Assembly (NCBI GenBank): GCA_015490255.1
Contig: WFYF01000117.1
Coordinates: 1-5,477, forward strand
Length of the DNA: 5,477 nt
DNA from: Caldifarciminota bacterium
Lineage (GTDB): Bacteria; Hydrothermota; Hydrothermia; S141-80
Direction of reading: 5' to 3'
The translations under genes were made by a program, and so were the position numbers. How positions within the stretch are numbered: position 1 is the stretch's first letter; each line of letters begins with the position of its first letter. Below the pieces are notes generated by a model, which ran no database searches, had not been told where the DNA came from, and saw nothing but the letters and a program-made list of their open reading frames with translations. This document shows, piece by piece, positions 1 through 5,350 of this stretch.

Positions 1-94
1 CCACCGCCAGATGTTTCATCCCATACTGGTGGAGCCAGTAGGCCACCGACATCCCCGAAATCCCTGCGCCCACAACCACCGCGTCGTAGGTCAT
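1..94 (-). CDS. FAD-dependent oxidoreductase, N-terminal fragment (partial)
   Basis: Only the first 31 codons are inside the window; the gene continues past position 1. The start ATG (complement of 92-94) overlaps the aminotransferase stop as ATGA, and a GGAG element lies 7 nt upstream of it. The translation begins MTYDAVVVGAGISGMSVAYW, a beta strand followed by the GxGxxG dinucleotide-binding turn (GAGISG, residues 10-15) and a helix. This is the usual FAD-binding N-terminus of amine-oxidase, protoporphyrinogen-oxidase and UDP-galactopyranose-mutase-like flavoproteins. The substrate cannot be told from this piece. Coupling to a sugar aminotransferase suggests a role in glycan or nucleotide-sugar metabolism, which is inference. 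The Rossmann start is clear; the exact family is not. Confidence 0.8.
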   Translation of the reverse strand, partial: MTYDAVVVGAGISGMSVAYWLHQYGMKHLAV

Positions 95-1233
95 CCTGTC
101 GCTCCGGTGAAATAGGCCCGGATGGTTTCGGTGACGACGTCCACCTCCTCGTCGGTAAGAAAGGGATGCATGGGCAGGGTAAGCACTTCGCGGGCGATCT
201 GTTCGCACACCGGGAAGGTGCCCTTTCCATACCCGAGATCCTGAAGGGCGGGCTGGAGATGGGCGGGAACGGGGTAGTGGATCCCCACCCCGATCCCCCG
301 GGCCATCAGGTGTTCCCGGAGCGCATCCCGATGGGCGGCGGGGACCCGGATGACGTAAAGGTGATAAACGTGGTGGGCCCAGGGTGCTTCCACCGGTGTG
401 ATCACATCCAGGTCCCGGAGGGCTTCGGTATAGCGCGCGGCAAGGGTTCTCCGGCGCTCGTTCCAGAGGTCAAGCCGGGGAAGTTTCAGATTCAGCACCG
501 CGGCCTGCAGTTCGTCCAGACGGCTGTTGGTTCCGATCAAGGCGTGGGTGTATTTGTCCGTCTGGCCATGGACCCGGAGCAGGCGAAGCCTCTCGGCCAC
601 ATCGTCGCGGGGCGTGGCCACCGCGCCCCCCTCTCCGAAAGCACCCAGGTTCTTGGTGTAATAGAAACTGAAAGCCGCCGCATCCCCAAGACTGCCCACG
701 GGTTTCCATGCACCGTCCAGATGGATTCGGGCACCGTGGGCCTGCGCGGCATCTTCAAGGATCAGAAGGTTGTGCCGTCGGGCAAGGGGGATCAGACGAT
801 GCATGGGAGCGGGATGGCCAAAAAGGTGAACGGGAAGCAGGGCGCGGGTCCGGGGGGTGATGGCGGCTTCCACCGCGGCGGGATCCATGGCATAGGTTTC
901 GGGATCAATGTCCACAAACACAGGACGGGCTCCCACATGCAGGATAGCTTCCACCGTCGCAAAGAACGTGAAGGGCGTGGTGATCACCTCGTCCCCGGGC
1001 CCCACACCGAGAGCCTGAAGGGCCAGATCCAGGGCTTCCGTGCCGCTTCCCACGCCCAGAACGTGGGGAACGCCCAGATACCGGGCAAAGGCCTGCTCAA
1101 ACTGCTGGACCTGGGGGCCCAGGAAAAGGTGCATCCGGTGAAGGGTCTGGTCCCAGACCTCAAGGAGCTCCTCGCGAATGTCCAGATACTGCGCTTTGAG
1201 ATCCACCAGGGGAATGGCTCGTTTCGTCTTCAC
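91..1233 (-). CDS. DegT/DnrJ/EryC1/StrS family PLP-dependent sugar aminotransferase
   Basis: This 380-residue protein has the normal length for the family, which transfers an amino group, usually from glutamate, to a keto-sugar nucleotide for O-antigen, capsule or other glycans. Visible motifs in order: the N-terminal PLVDLKAQY (8-16), the phosphate-binding GSGTEAL (62-68), LEDAAQAHG (159-167) with D161 and Q164 expected to contact the PLP ring, and FSFYYTKNLGAFGEGG (188-203) with K194 as the predicted Schiff-base lysine. NSRLDELQAAVL (236-247) and HHVYHLYVIR (287-296) are also typical. The start is GTG, supported by AGAGGTGA just upstream; the in-frame start is consistent with the family N-terminus. 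It lies 34 nt downstream of tRNA-Leu with no terminator between, and its stop overlaps the next gene by 4 nt. Family assignment is firm; the exact sugar substrate is unknown. Confidence 0.95.
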   Translation of the reverse strand: MKTKRAIPLVDLKAQYLDIREELLEVWDQTLHRMHLFLGPQVQQFEQAFARYLGVPHVLGVGSGTEALDLALQALGVGPGDEVITTPFTFFATVEAILHVGARPVFVDIDPETYAMDPAAVEAAITPRTRALLPVHLFGHPAPMHRLIPLARRHNLLILEDAAQAHGARIHLDGAWKPVGSLGDAAAFSFYYTKNLGAFGEGGAVATPRDDVAERLRLLRVHGQTDKYTHALIGTNSRLDELQAAVLNLKLPRLDLWNERRRTLAARYTEALRDLDVITPVEAPWAHHVYHLYVIRVPAAHRDALREHLMARGIGVGIHYPVPAHLQPALQDLGYGKGTFPVCEQIAREVLTLPMHPFLTDEEVDVVTETIRAYFTGATG

Positions 1234-1236
1234 CGC

Positions 1237-1244
1237 TCACCTCT
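1237..1244 (-). promoter_or_regulatory. Ribosome binding site supporting the aminotransferase GTG start
   Basis: Read on the minus strand this is AGAGGTGA, a close match to the anti-Shine-Dalgarno complement, with its AGAGG core 6 nt before the GTG codon at 1233-1231. It favours GTG as the true initiation codon and shows that the mRNA runs across the short gap between the tRNA and the aminotransferase. Confidence 0.75.
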
Positions 1245-1267
1245 CGGTTCGGGAAGGATTGGAGACA

Positions 1268-1350
1268 TGCGAGGGGCGGGACTTGAACCCGCACGGGCTG
1301 TGCCCACCAGATCCTAAATCTGGCGCGTCTGCCGGTTCCGCCACCCTCGC
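1268..1350 (-). tRNA. trnL-UAG: tRNA-Leu (anticodon UAG)
   Basis: The 83-nt minus-strand sequence folds as a class II tRNA. The acceptor stem is GCGAGGG with CCCTCGC (7/7 pairs) and an A discriminator. The D stem is GCG/CGC, the anticodon stem CCAGA/TCTGG has loop TTTAGGA, the long variable arm has a GGGC/GCCC stem, and the T stem GCGGG/CCCGC encloses TTCAAGT. The anticodon TAG lies at 1316-1314, so it reads CUA and probably other CUN leucine codons. The anticodon arm is almost the same as that of E. coli leuW. No CCA is encoded: the genomic bases after the discriminator read TGT, so CCA must be added enzymatically. A strong promoter lies upstream and no terminator follows before the aminotransferase. 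Confidence 0.97.
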
Positions 1351-1381
1351 CCATCCAAACGCATCCATTGGCACGTGTAAA

Positions 1382-1410
1382 AGTGTACACGGTCCCTTCG
1401 GGCCTGTCAA
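1382..1410 (-). promoter_or_regulatory. Sigma-70-type promoter for tRNA-Leu and probably the aminotransferase operon
   Basis: On the minus strand a perfect -35 TTGACA (1410-1405) is followed after exactly 17 nt by TACACT (1387-1382), a 4/6 match to the -10 consensus. Transcription would begin around 1370-1376, about 20-25 nt before the tRNA 5' end, leaving a short leader for RNase P. AT-rich bases upstream of the -35 (about 1434-1450) could act as an UP element. The -10 overlaps the palindrome GTGTACAC (1383-1390). Confidence 0.8.
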
Positions 1411-1506
1411 GGAACAAACTTACCCGTCGGTCAGGAAATTTTTCCCTTTTCACATCTGCAAAATCGCCCACCCGCCGGTCTTCAGCCAGACGATCCGGAC
1501 GTTGCA

Positions 1507-1538
1507 CTGTGGGACGCTACCGTCCCCACGGATTTTTT
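1507..1538 (+). terminator. T-tailed hairpin, intrinsic-terminator-like
   Basis: CTGTGGGACG (1507-1516) pairs with CGTCCCCACGG (1521-1531) around the loop CTAC, with a one-base bulge and one G-U pair. The stem is followed by A and six T (1533-1538). This is the form of a rho-independent terminator on the plus strand. No plus-strand gene is seen upstream of it, so its client is unclear. It may block read-through or antisense transcription arriving from the left, or end a small RNA. Its T tract runs into the -35 of the next promoter. Confidence 0.5.
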
Positions 1539-1565
1539 GAAAGTCTTTTCCCGGTCCTCTATACT
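1537..1565 (+). promoter_or_regulatory. Sigma-70-type promoter for the rightward five-gene operon
   Basis: TTGAAA (1537-1542) and TATACT (1560-1565) are separated by exactly 17 nt, and each matches the sigma-70 consensus at five of six positions. The predicted start site is near 1572, leaving a leader of about 36 nt before the ATG at 1608. It is the only good promoter seen ahead of the operon, and the later genes have essentially no intergenic space for another. Confidence 0.8.
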
Positions 1566-1595
1566 TCCTTTCGTGGCGATGTATACCCTTTCAAG

Positions 1596-1602
1596 AGGAG
1601 GT
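1596..1602 (+). promoter_or_regulatory. Ribosome binding site for the CoA-binding protein gene
   Basis: AGGAGGT lies 5 nt before the ATG at 1608. It is a near-perfect Shine-Dalgarno and decides against the longer in-frame opening that begins near 1368, which would run through the promoter and hairpin. Confidence 0.85.
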
Positions 1603-1607
1603 TCGCG

Positions 1608-2051
1608 ATGACGAAGATCACCGACGATCTGCTCCGGAAGATTCTGACCGAATACCGCACCATCGCGGTGGTGGGGATGTCCAACAATCCGGAAAAACCC
1701 GCCCGCCGCATCCCCGCCTTTTTCATTGCACGGAAATACAACGTGATTCCCGTCAACCCCTTCCACGAGAAAATTCTGGGTCGGAAGTCCTATCCATCCC
1801 TGCTGGAAGTCCCCGACAACATTGACATCGTGGACGTGTTCCGGCCTTCCCGGGAGATCCCGCAGGTGGTGGAACAGGTTCTGAAACGTCTGGAAGAGCG
1901 GGGGGATGTGAAGGTTCTGTGGCTCCAGGAGGGCATACGGCACGATGAAGCGGCGAAAAAAGCGGAAGAAGCCGGCCTGGTGGTGATTCAGGACCGGTGC
2001 ATTTACAAAGAGTATGTCCGGCTTTTCGGCGAGGATGGCCATGAAGATTGA
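1608..2051 (+). CDS. CoA-binding domain protein (YccU-like)
   Basis: This 147-residue protein is a single Rossmann-like CoA-binding domain of the YccU/COG1832 type, at the usual family length. Visible features: a helix followed by TIAVVGMSNNPEKPARRI (18-35), which is the glycine turn and CoA-binding loop; NVIPVNP (45-51); the strand-loop VDVFRPSREIP (75-85); VLWLQEGI (103-110); and the C-terminal DRCIYKEYVRL (129-139) with the commonly conserved Cys131. Such proteins resemble the CoA-binding part of succinyl-CoA synthetase but lack its catalytic domains; their role is poorly defined. It is expected to be cytoplasmic, with no signal peptide seen. It is the first gene of the operon, with its own promoter and a strong ribosome binding site, and its end overlaps cutA by 11 nt. 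The family is clear; the function is not. Confidence 0.93.
   Translation: MTKITDDLLRKILTEYRTIAVVGMSNNPEKPARRIPAFFIARKYNVIPVNPFHEKILGRKSYPSLLEVPDNIDIVDVFRPSREIPQVVEQVLKRLEERGDVKVLWLQEGIRHDEAAKKAEEAGLVVIQDRCIYKEYVRLFGEDGHED
2028..2034 (+). promoter_or_regulatory. Ribosome binding site deciding the cutA start
   Basis: GGCGAGG inside the end of the upstream gene lies 6 nt before the ATG at 2041. In-frame ATGs also occur at 2014 and 2035, but neither has a well-placed Shine-Dalgarno, and the one at 2035 directly abuts this element. The family N-terminus also fits 2041. Confidence 0.6.
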
Positions 2052-2370
2052 GTCTCTTCCGGCGGTGGTGGTGTTCACCACCTTCCCCGACGAGGCTTCG
2101 GCGGATACCATCGTTCGGAAGCTTGTGGAGGAAGGGCTTGCGGCCTGCATTTCCCGGTTCCCCGTGCGCTCGGTGTATCGCTGGAAGGGGAAAATAGAGG
2201 ACGATTCCGAGGTCTTCGCCCTGCTCAAAACCCATCCCCGGAAGGTGGAAGCCCTGCGGGAGCGCCTGCTTGCCCTCCACCCCTACGAGGTTCCGGAATT
2301 CCTGGTGCTCCCTGTTCTGGACGGGCATGAGGCCTATCTTTCCTGGCTGGAGGAGGTCACCCGGCCGTGA
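2041..2370 (+). CDS. cutA: CutA divalent-cation tolerance protein
   Basis: This 109-residue protein has the standard CutA1 length and motifs: VVVFTTFPDEASADTIV (9-25), the helix with LVEEGLAACIS (28-38) including Cys36, SVYRWKGKIEDDSEV (44-58), LLKT (61-64), and the signature HPYEVPE (80-86) followed by DGHEAYLSWL (94-103). CutA proteins form very stable PII-like trimers in the cytoplasm. They were named for copper and divalent-cation tolerance in E. coli, but their true role is still debated. The gene overlaps the upstream CoA-binding gene by 11 nt and the next gene by 4 nt (GTGA), so translation is probably coupled on both sides. The start at 2041 was chosen from the ribosome binding site and the family N-terminus. 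No copper regulatory site is visible. Confidence 0.97.
   Translation: MKIESLPAVVVFTTFPDEASADTIVRKLVEEGLAACISRFPVRSVYRWKGKIEDDSEVFALLKTHPRKVEALRERLLALHPYEVPEFLVLPVLDGHEAYLSWLEEVTRP
2351..2357 (+). promoter_or_regulatory. Ribosome binding site supporting a GTG start at 2367
   Basis: AGGAGGT lies 9 nt before the GTG codon at 2367, inside the 3' end of cutA. This strong site supports a real gene downstream and supports GTG as its start, with the GTGA overlap typical of translational coupling. Confidence 0.75.
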
Positions 2371-2984
2371 TCCGGAAAAGAAAAGAGCTGGAGCGCATTC
2401 ACCGGAACGTGGAGGAGATCTACGACCGGGTGGAGAGCCTGAACCTCCAGATCCGGGAAGTGCTGGAGATGCTTCGCCGCACGCGCAACCGGGAATACGC
2501 CCGACAGCTCCGGGATCTTTCCCGCCTTCCCCACCGTCCCAACGTCCACTTTGAGCATCCCCGCACGGGGCTGGTGGAACTCATCCCCACCGGCAACGTT
2601 CTCCGGGTGTTTCGCTATCGCAAGCGTGCTTTCCCGGGAGGACCCTCCGTTCCTTTCGTACGCGTTGCCCTGCTCCAGGAAGCCGCGCCCTTGCAGAACG
2701 AAGACACCCAATATGCTGCCCGTTTTCTGATTGCCCGCTATGACGATCCCGTGCACGAACTTCGTCTGCGCCGGATCCTTTTGAAGATATTTCGTCCCTC
2801 CGAGATGCCCTGGATCCGGGAAGGCCGTCTGGAGGTCTTCCAGTCTGACGAGCCGCCCTCCCGGCTGTTTGACCGGCTGGCCAGCATGCTTCACGAGGCC
2901 GAGTATGAGGTTTTCACCCACTATACGGAACGCGGTGAACTCCTGGAAAGCGCGGAGGCCGAAGACGAAGACGACGAAGGCTGA
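2367..2984 (+). CDS. Unrecognised 205-residue protein, predicted N-terminal coiled coil and acidic tail
   Basis: I do not recognise this protein. It is very probably real: it fills the space between cutA and mltG, has a strong AGGAGGT site, starts GTG in a 4-nt overlap with cutA, and ends 8 nt before mltG. Residues 5-52 are a highly charged, Arg/Glu-rich amphipathic stretch with hydrophobics spaced as in a coiled coil (I11, V15, I18, V22, L25, I29, V32, L36). Residues 58-145 look like a mixed alpha/beta domain, with VHFEHPRTGLVELIP (60-74), VPFVRVALLQ (95-104) and ELRLRRILLKIFRP (131-144). Residues 148-190 contain PWIREGRLEVF and a likely helix. The tail AEAEDEDDEG (196-205) is strongly acidic. 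There is no signal peptide, membrane segment, cysteine pair or known catalytic motif. It is likely cytoplasmic and may act by binding a partner. No function is proposed. Confidence 0.85.
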   Translation: MIRKRKELERIHRNVEEIYDRVESLNLQIREVLEMLRRTRNREYARQLRDLSRLPHRPNVHFEHPRTGLVELIPTGNVLRVFRYRKRAFPGGPSVPFVRVALLQEAAPLQNEDTQYAARFLIARYDDPVHELRLRRILLKIFRPSEMPWIREGRLEVFQSDEPPSRLFDRLASMLHEAEYEVFTHYTERGELLESAEAEDEDDEG

Positions 2985-2992
2985 CTTCCGAC

Positions 2993-4006
2993 ATGGATCG
3001 GTCCATCCCCCGGAAAGCCCTGCTCCTCTCCCTTCTCATGGTTTGCGGTGTGTGGCTGTATGGGGTGTTCTTTCTCAAAAAGGGACGGGAAGAGGTCCGG
3101 GTCCTGATCCCGGAGGGGGCGAAAGCCTCTCAGGTGGTGGACCTTCTGGAAGAAAAGGGCGTGCTGGCCCATCCGGTGCTGATGTACGCGCTGCTCCGCA
3201 CGTCCGGTCTGGATCGGCGGATCCGGGCAGGAGGATACGTGTTCTCCCGCCCCGCACCCCTTGCTGAAATCGTGCTCAACCTGGCTTTCCGGCCCCGTGG
3301 CGTCTATCTCGTACGGATAACCATCCCCGAAGGGGCCAGTCTTCGCAGGATCGCCCGCATCGTGGAGGATTCCCTCCTCATTCCCGCGGACACGTTCCTT
3401 GCCCGGGCCCGGGACCCCCATCTGATCCAGAGCCTCCACCGCAAATATCCCGAAATTCCGGACACCCTTCCCCATCTGGAAGGCTATCTGTATCCCGAAA
3501 CTTACCACTTCGCCCTGGGAGTGGGAGCGCGGGAGGTGATCAGAACCATGGTGGAGGAGCTCATGAGACGGTGGAAGGCCTATAAACCCCGGGCGGACAG
3601 CATGGGCTGGAGCCTCCATCAGGTGCTGACCCTGGCATCCATTGTGGAGAAAGAAGCCATCTGGGAGGACGAAAAGCCGATCATTGCCGGGGTGTTTCAC
3701 AACCGCCTGCGCCGGGGGATGCCTCTGGCGGCGGATCCCACCATCAAGTATGTCCTCCCCACCGGAAAGCGCCCCTCGTTTGAAGACGTGGAGGTGCTTT
3801 CCCCCTACAACACCTATCGCAATCCGGGCCTCCCCCCGACACCCATTGCCTCCCCGTCTGAAAGCTCCATCCGGGCGGTGCTCTATCCCGCCGATGTTCC
3901 CTATCTTTATTTTGTGGCCGCACCGGGAGGGAGGCATTTCTTTGCCCGAACCTTCCGGGAACACCTGCGATACAAGGCGCTGTCCAAAAAACTTCTGGGA
4001 TGGTGA
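2993..4006 (+). CDS. mltG: Endolytic murein transglycosylase MltG (YceG-like)
   Basis: MltG cuts nascent peptidoglycan strands within the chain and is thought to set glycan length. At 337 residues this matches the family. A short basic N-terminus and one membrane segment (about 9-28) anchor it in the cytoplasmic membrane with the rest outside. A LysM-like region follows (about 35-100, with LIPEGAKASQVVDLL), then ITIPEGASLRRIARIV (109-124). The catalytic domain carries LEGYLYPETY (162-171), LASIVEKEA (214-222) with Glu219 as the predicted catalytic residue, VFHNRLRRGMPLAADPT (234-250), SPYNTYRNPGLPPTPI (270-285) and YFVAAPGGRHFF (306-317). All hallmark motifs are intact. The nearest Shine-Dalgarno (GAAGG, 2976-2980) is 12 nt away and weak, so translation may depend on the gene ending 8 nt upstream. 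The next gene starts 3 nt after its stop. Confidence 0.97.
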   Translation: MDRSIPRKALLLSLLMVCGVWLYGVFFLKKGREEVRVLIPEGAKASQVVDLLEEKGVLAHPVLMYALLRTSGLDRRIRAGGYVFSRPAPLAEIVLNLAFRPRGVYLVRITIPEGASLRRIARIVEDSLLIPADTFLARARDPHLIQSLHRKYPEIPDTLPHLEGYLYPETYHFALGVGAREVIRTMVEELMRRWKAYKPRADSMGWSLHQVLTLASIVEKEAIWEDEKPIIAGVFHNRLRRGMPLAADPTIKYVLPTGKRPSFEDVEVLSPYNTYRNPGLPPTPIASPSESSIRAVLYPADVPYLYFVAAPGGRHFFARTFREHLRYKALSKKLLGW

Positions 4007-4009
4007 ATC

Positions 4010-5350
4010 ATGAAGGACATGCTGTTTGAAATCGGAGAAAACGTCCTCCGGGCGGCCAAAGGTTACGCCGGGGAGGTGGTTCTGGTCCACGAGTCCCTCG
4101 GCCTCACCCGGTTTGCCCGGAGTCGCATCCACCAGAGTGTGGACCGCACCTCCCTCCACGTGGGCCTTCGCCTGCGCCACGGGCGGCGGGCGGCCGTGGT
4201 GTGGTGGACGCGCACCGATCTTGAGGGTATTCTGGACGGAGTGAGTCAGGCCCGGACACTTCTGGAACACGCGCCAGAAGACCCCTTCCTCCCACCCCTT
4301 GTGCCGGGGCGGGAGGAGGAAAGCCGGGCGGGTTTTGTGGAGGCCACCGCCCAGGCCACCCCCTCCGACCGGGCCGAAATCGTCCAGCAGACCCTGGAAA
4401 CTGCGGAAGGCGCCGAGATTTCCGGTGCCGTCCAGACGCAGGTATATGCGGTGGCTCTCCTGAACAGCGAAAACCTGCACCTTTTCTGGGAAACCACCGG
4501 AGCCGCGCTGTGGGTGAACGCTTTCGCCGGAGAAGGGGGATCCGGCTGGGCCCAGGCCACCTCCTCCGACATCCAGGCCCTGGATCCTGCCGCCGTGGCC
4601 GAACGGGCCGTCCGAAAGGCGCACGCCTCATCCCGTCCCATTGAGGTCTCACCGGGAGACTGGCCCGTGATTCTGGAACCCCTCGCCCTGGCCGAATTGT
4701 TTTTCTATCTGGGATGGGTCGGTTTCAGCGCCCAGGCCGTGGACGAGCAATACTCCTGCTTTCTGAACCGGTTTGACACCCGGGTGCTGGACCCCGCCCT
4801 CACCGTGGTGGACGACCCGAACGGGGTCTTCCCCATGCCCTTTGATGCCGAGGGCATTCCCAAACGGGCTTTTCCCCTGGTGGAAGGTGGCGTGGTCCGG
4901 GGGCCGGTGTTTGACCTCCGCCTGGCCACCAAAATGGGGGCGGTGAGCACCGCCCACGCCATGAACTTTTTCGGCGGCTTTCCCTATCCCGCCCACGTGC
5001 ACATCGCCCCGGGCAGGATGGATCGGAAGGAACTCCTTTCCCTGTTTGATCGCGCCCTTCTCGTGACCCGTTTTCACTATGTGAACGTCACGGATCCGCG
5101 GACCGCCCGCCTCACCGGCATGACCCGGGACGGCACCTTTCTGGTGGAAAAGGGGGAAATCGTGGCCGGCGTGAAAAACCTCCGCTTCCACGTTTCCCTT
5201 TTAGAGGTCTTTCGGGAGGTTGCCGGCCTGTCCCGGGACCGGGAAACGGTGGGGACGCTGGAGCGCTATGACATCGCCCCGCCCGCGGGCGGCGCTTTTC
5301 CCGCCATCGCCCTGCCCCGCTTCCACTTCCCCTCCGTCACGGACTTTTGA
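4010..5350 (+). CDS. tldE: TldE/PmbA-like protein (TldD/PmbA family, HExxxH absent)
   Basis: This 446-residue protein has the length and end motifs of the TldD/TldE (PmbA) family, which forms a heterodimeric cytoplasmic metalloprotease known for microcin B17 and PQQ-type peptide maturation and CcdA degradation. The N-terminal domain has TRFARSRIHQSVDRTSLHVG (33-52). The C-terminal domain has FDAEGIPKRAFPLVEGGVV (278-296), HVHIAPG (330-336), YVNVTDPRTARLTGMTRDG (357-375) and GVKNLRFHVSLLEVF (387-401). Where TldD carries its zinc-binding HExxxH, this protein reads LEPLALAELFFYLG (222-235), with no histidines. It therefore resembles the non-catalytic TldE/PmbA partner. No TldD gene is in the window. 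The ATG is 3 nt after the mltG stop with GGTGA/GGGA-like bases upstream. Family membership is firm; calling it TldE rather than a separate lone subgroup is inference. Confidence 0.9.
   Translation: MKDMLFEIGENVLRAAKGYAGEVVLVHESLGLTRFARSRIHQSVDRTSLHVGLRLRHGRRAAVVWWTRTDLEGILDGVSQARTLLEHAPEDPFLPPLVPGREEESRAGFVEATAQATPSDRAEIVQQTLETAEGAEISGAVQTQVYAVALLNSENLHLFWETTGAALWVNAFAGEGGSGWAQATSSDIQALDPAAVAERAVRKAHASSRPIEVSPGDWPVILEPLALAELFFYLGWVGFSAQAVDEQYSCFLNRFDTRVLDPALTVVDDPNGVFPMPFDAEGIPKRAFPLVEGGVVRGPVFDLRLATKMGAVSTAHAMNFFGGFPYPAHVHIAPGRMDRKELLSLFDRALLVTRFHYVNVTDPRTARLTGMTRDGTFLVEKGEIVAGVKNLRFHVSLLEVFREVAGLSRDRETVGTLERYDIAPPAGGAFPAIALPRFHFPSVTDF

Noticed and set aside
166..1317. A 383-codon plus-strand frame opposite the aminotransferase
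   Set aside because: It mirrors the aminotransferase and runs into the tRNA gene; its translation is His/Gly-rich with no domain, so it is a shadow frame.
1268..1350. The tRNA 3' end as an attachment site for a genomic island carrying the glycan genes
   Set aside because: No integrase, no repeat of the tRNA 3' end and no shift in composition are visible within the window.
1368..1607. An upstream extension of the CoA-binding protein by 80 codons
   Set aside because: It would cover the hairpin, promoter and ribosome binding site; the family begins at the ATG at 1608.
1566..1607. A riboswitch or attenuator in the leader of the rightward operon
   Set aside because: The leader is only about 36 nt and shows no stable fold or T-tailed hairpin after the start site.
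2014..2040. Earlier cutA starts at 2014 or 2035
   Set aside because: Neither has a well-spaced Shine-Dalgarno, and the extra residues are not part of the CutA family N-terminus.
2921..4624. A 567-codon open frame on the minus strand opposite mltG and the TldE-like gene
   Set aside because: It lies antisense to two genes with intact family motifs, has no recognisable domain and is a low-complexity Gly/His/Pro-rich translation typical of an opposite-strand shadow in GC-rich DNA.
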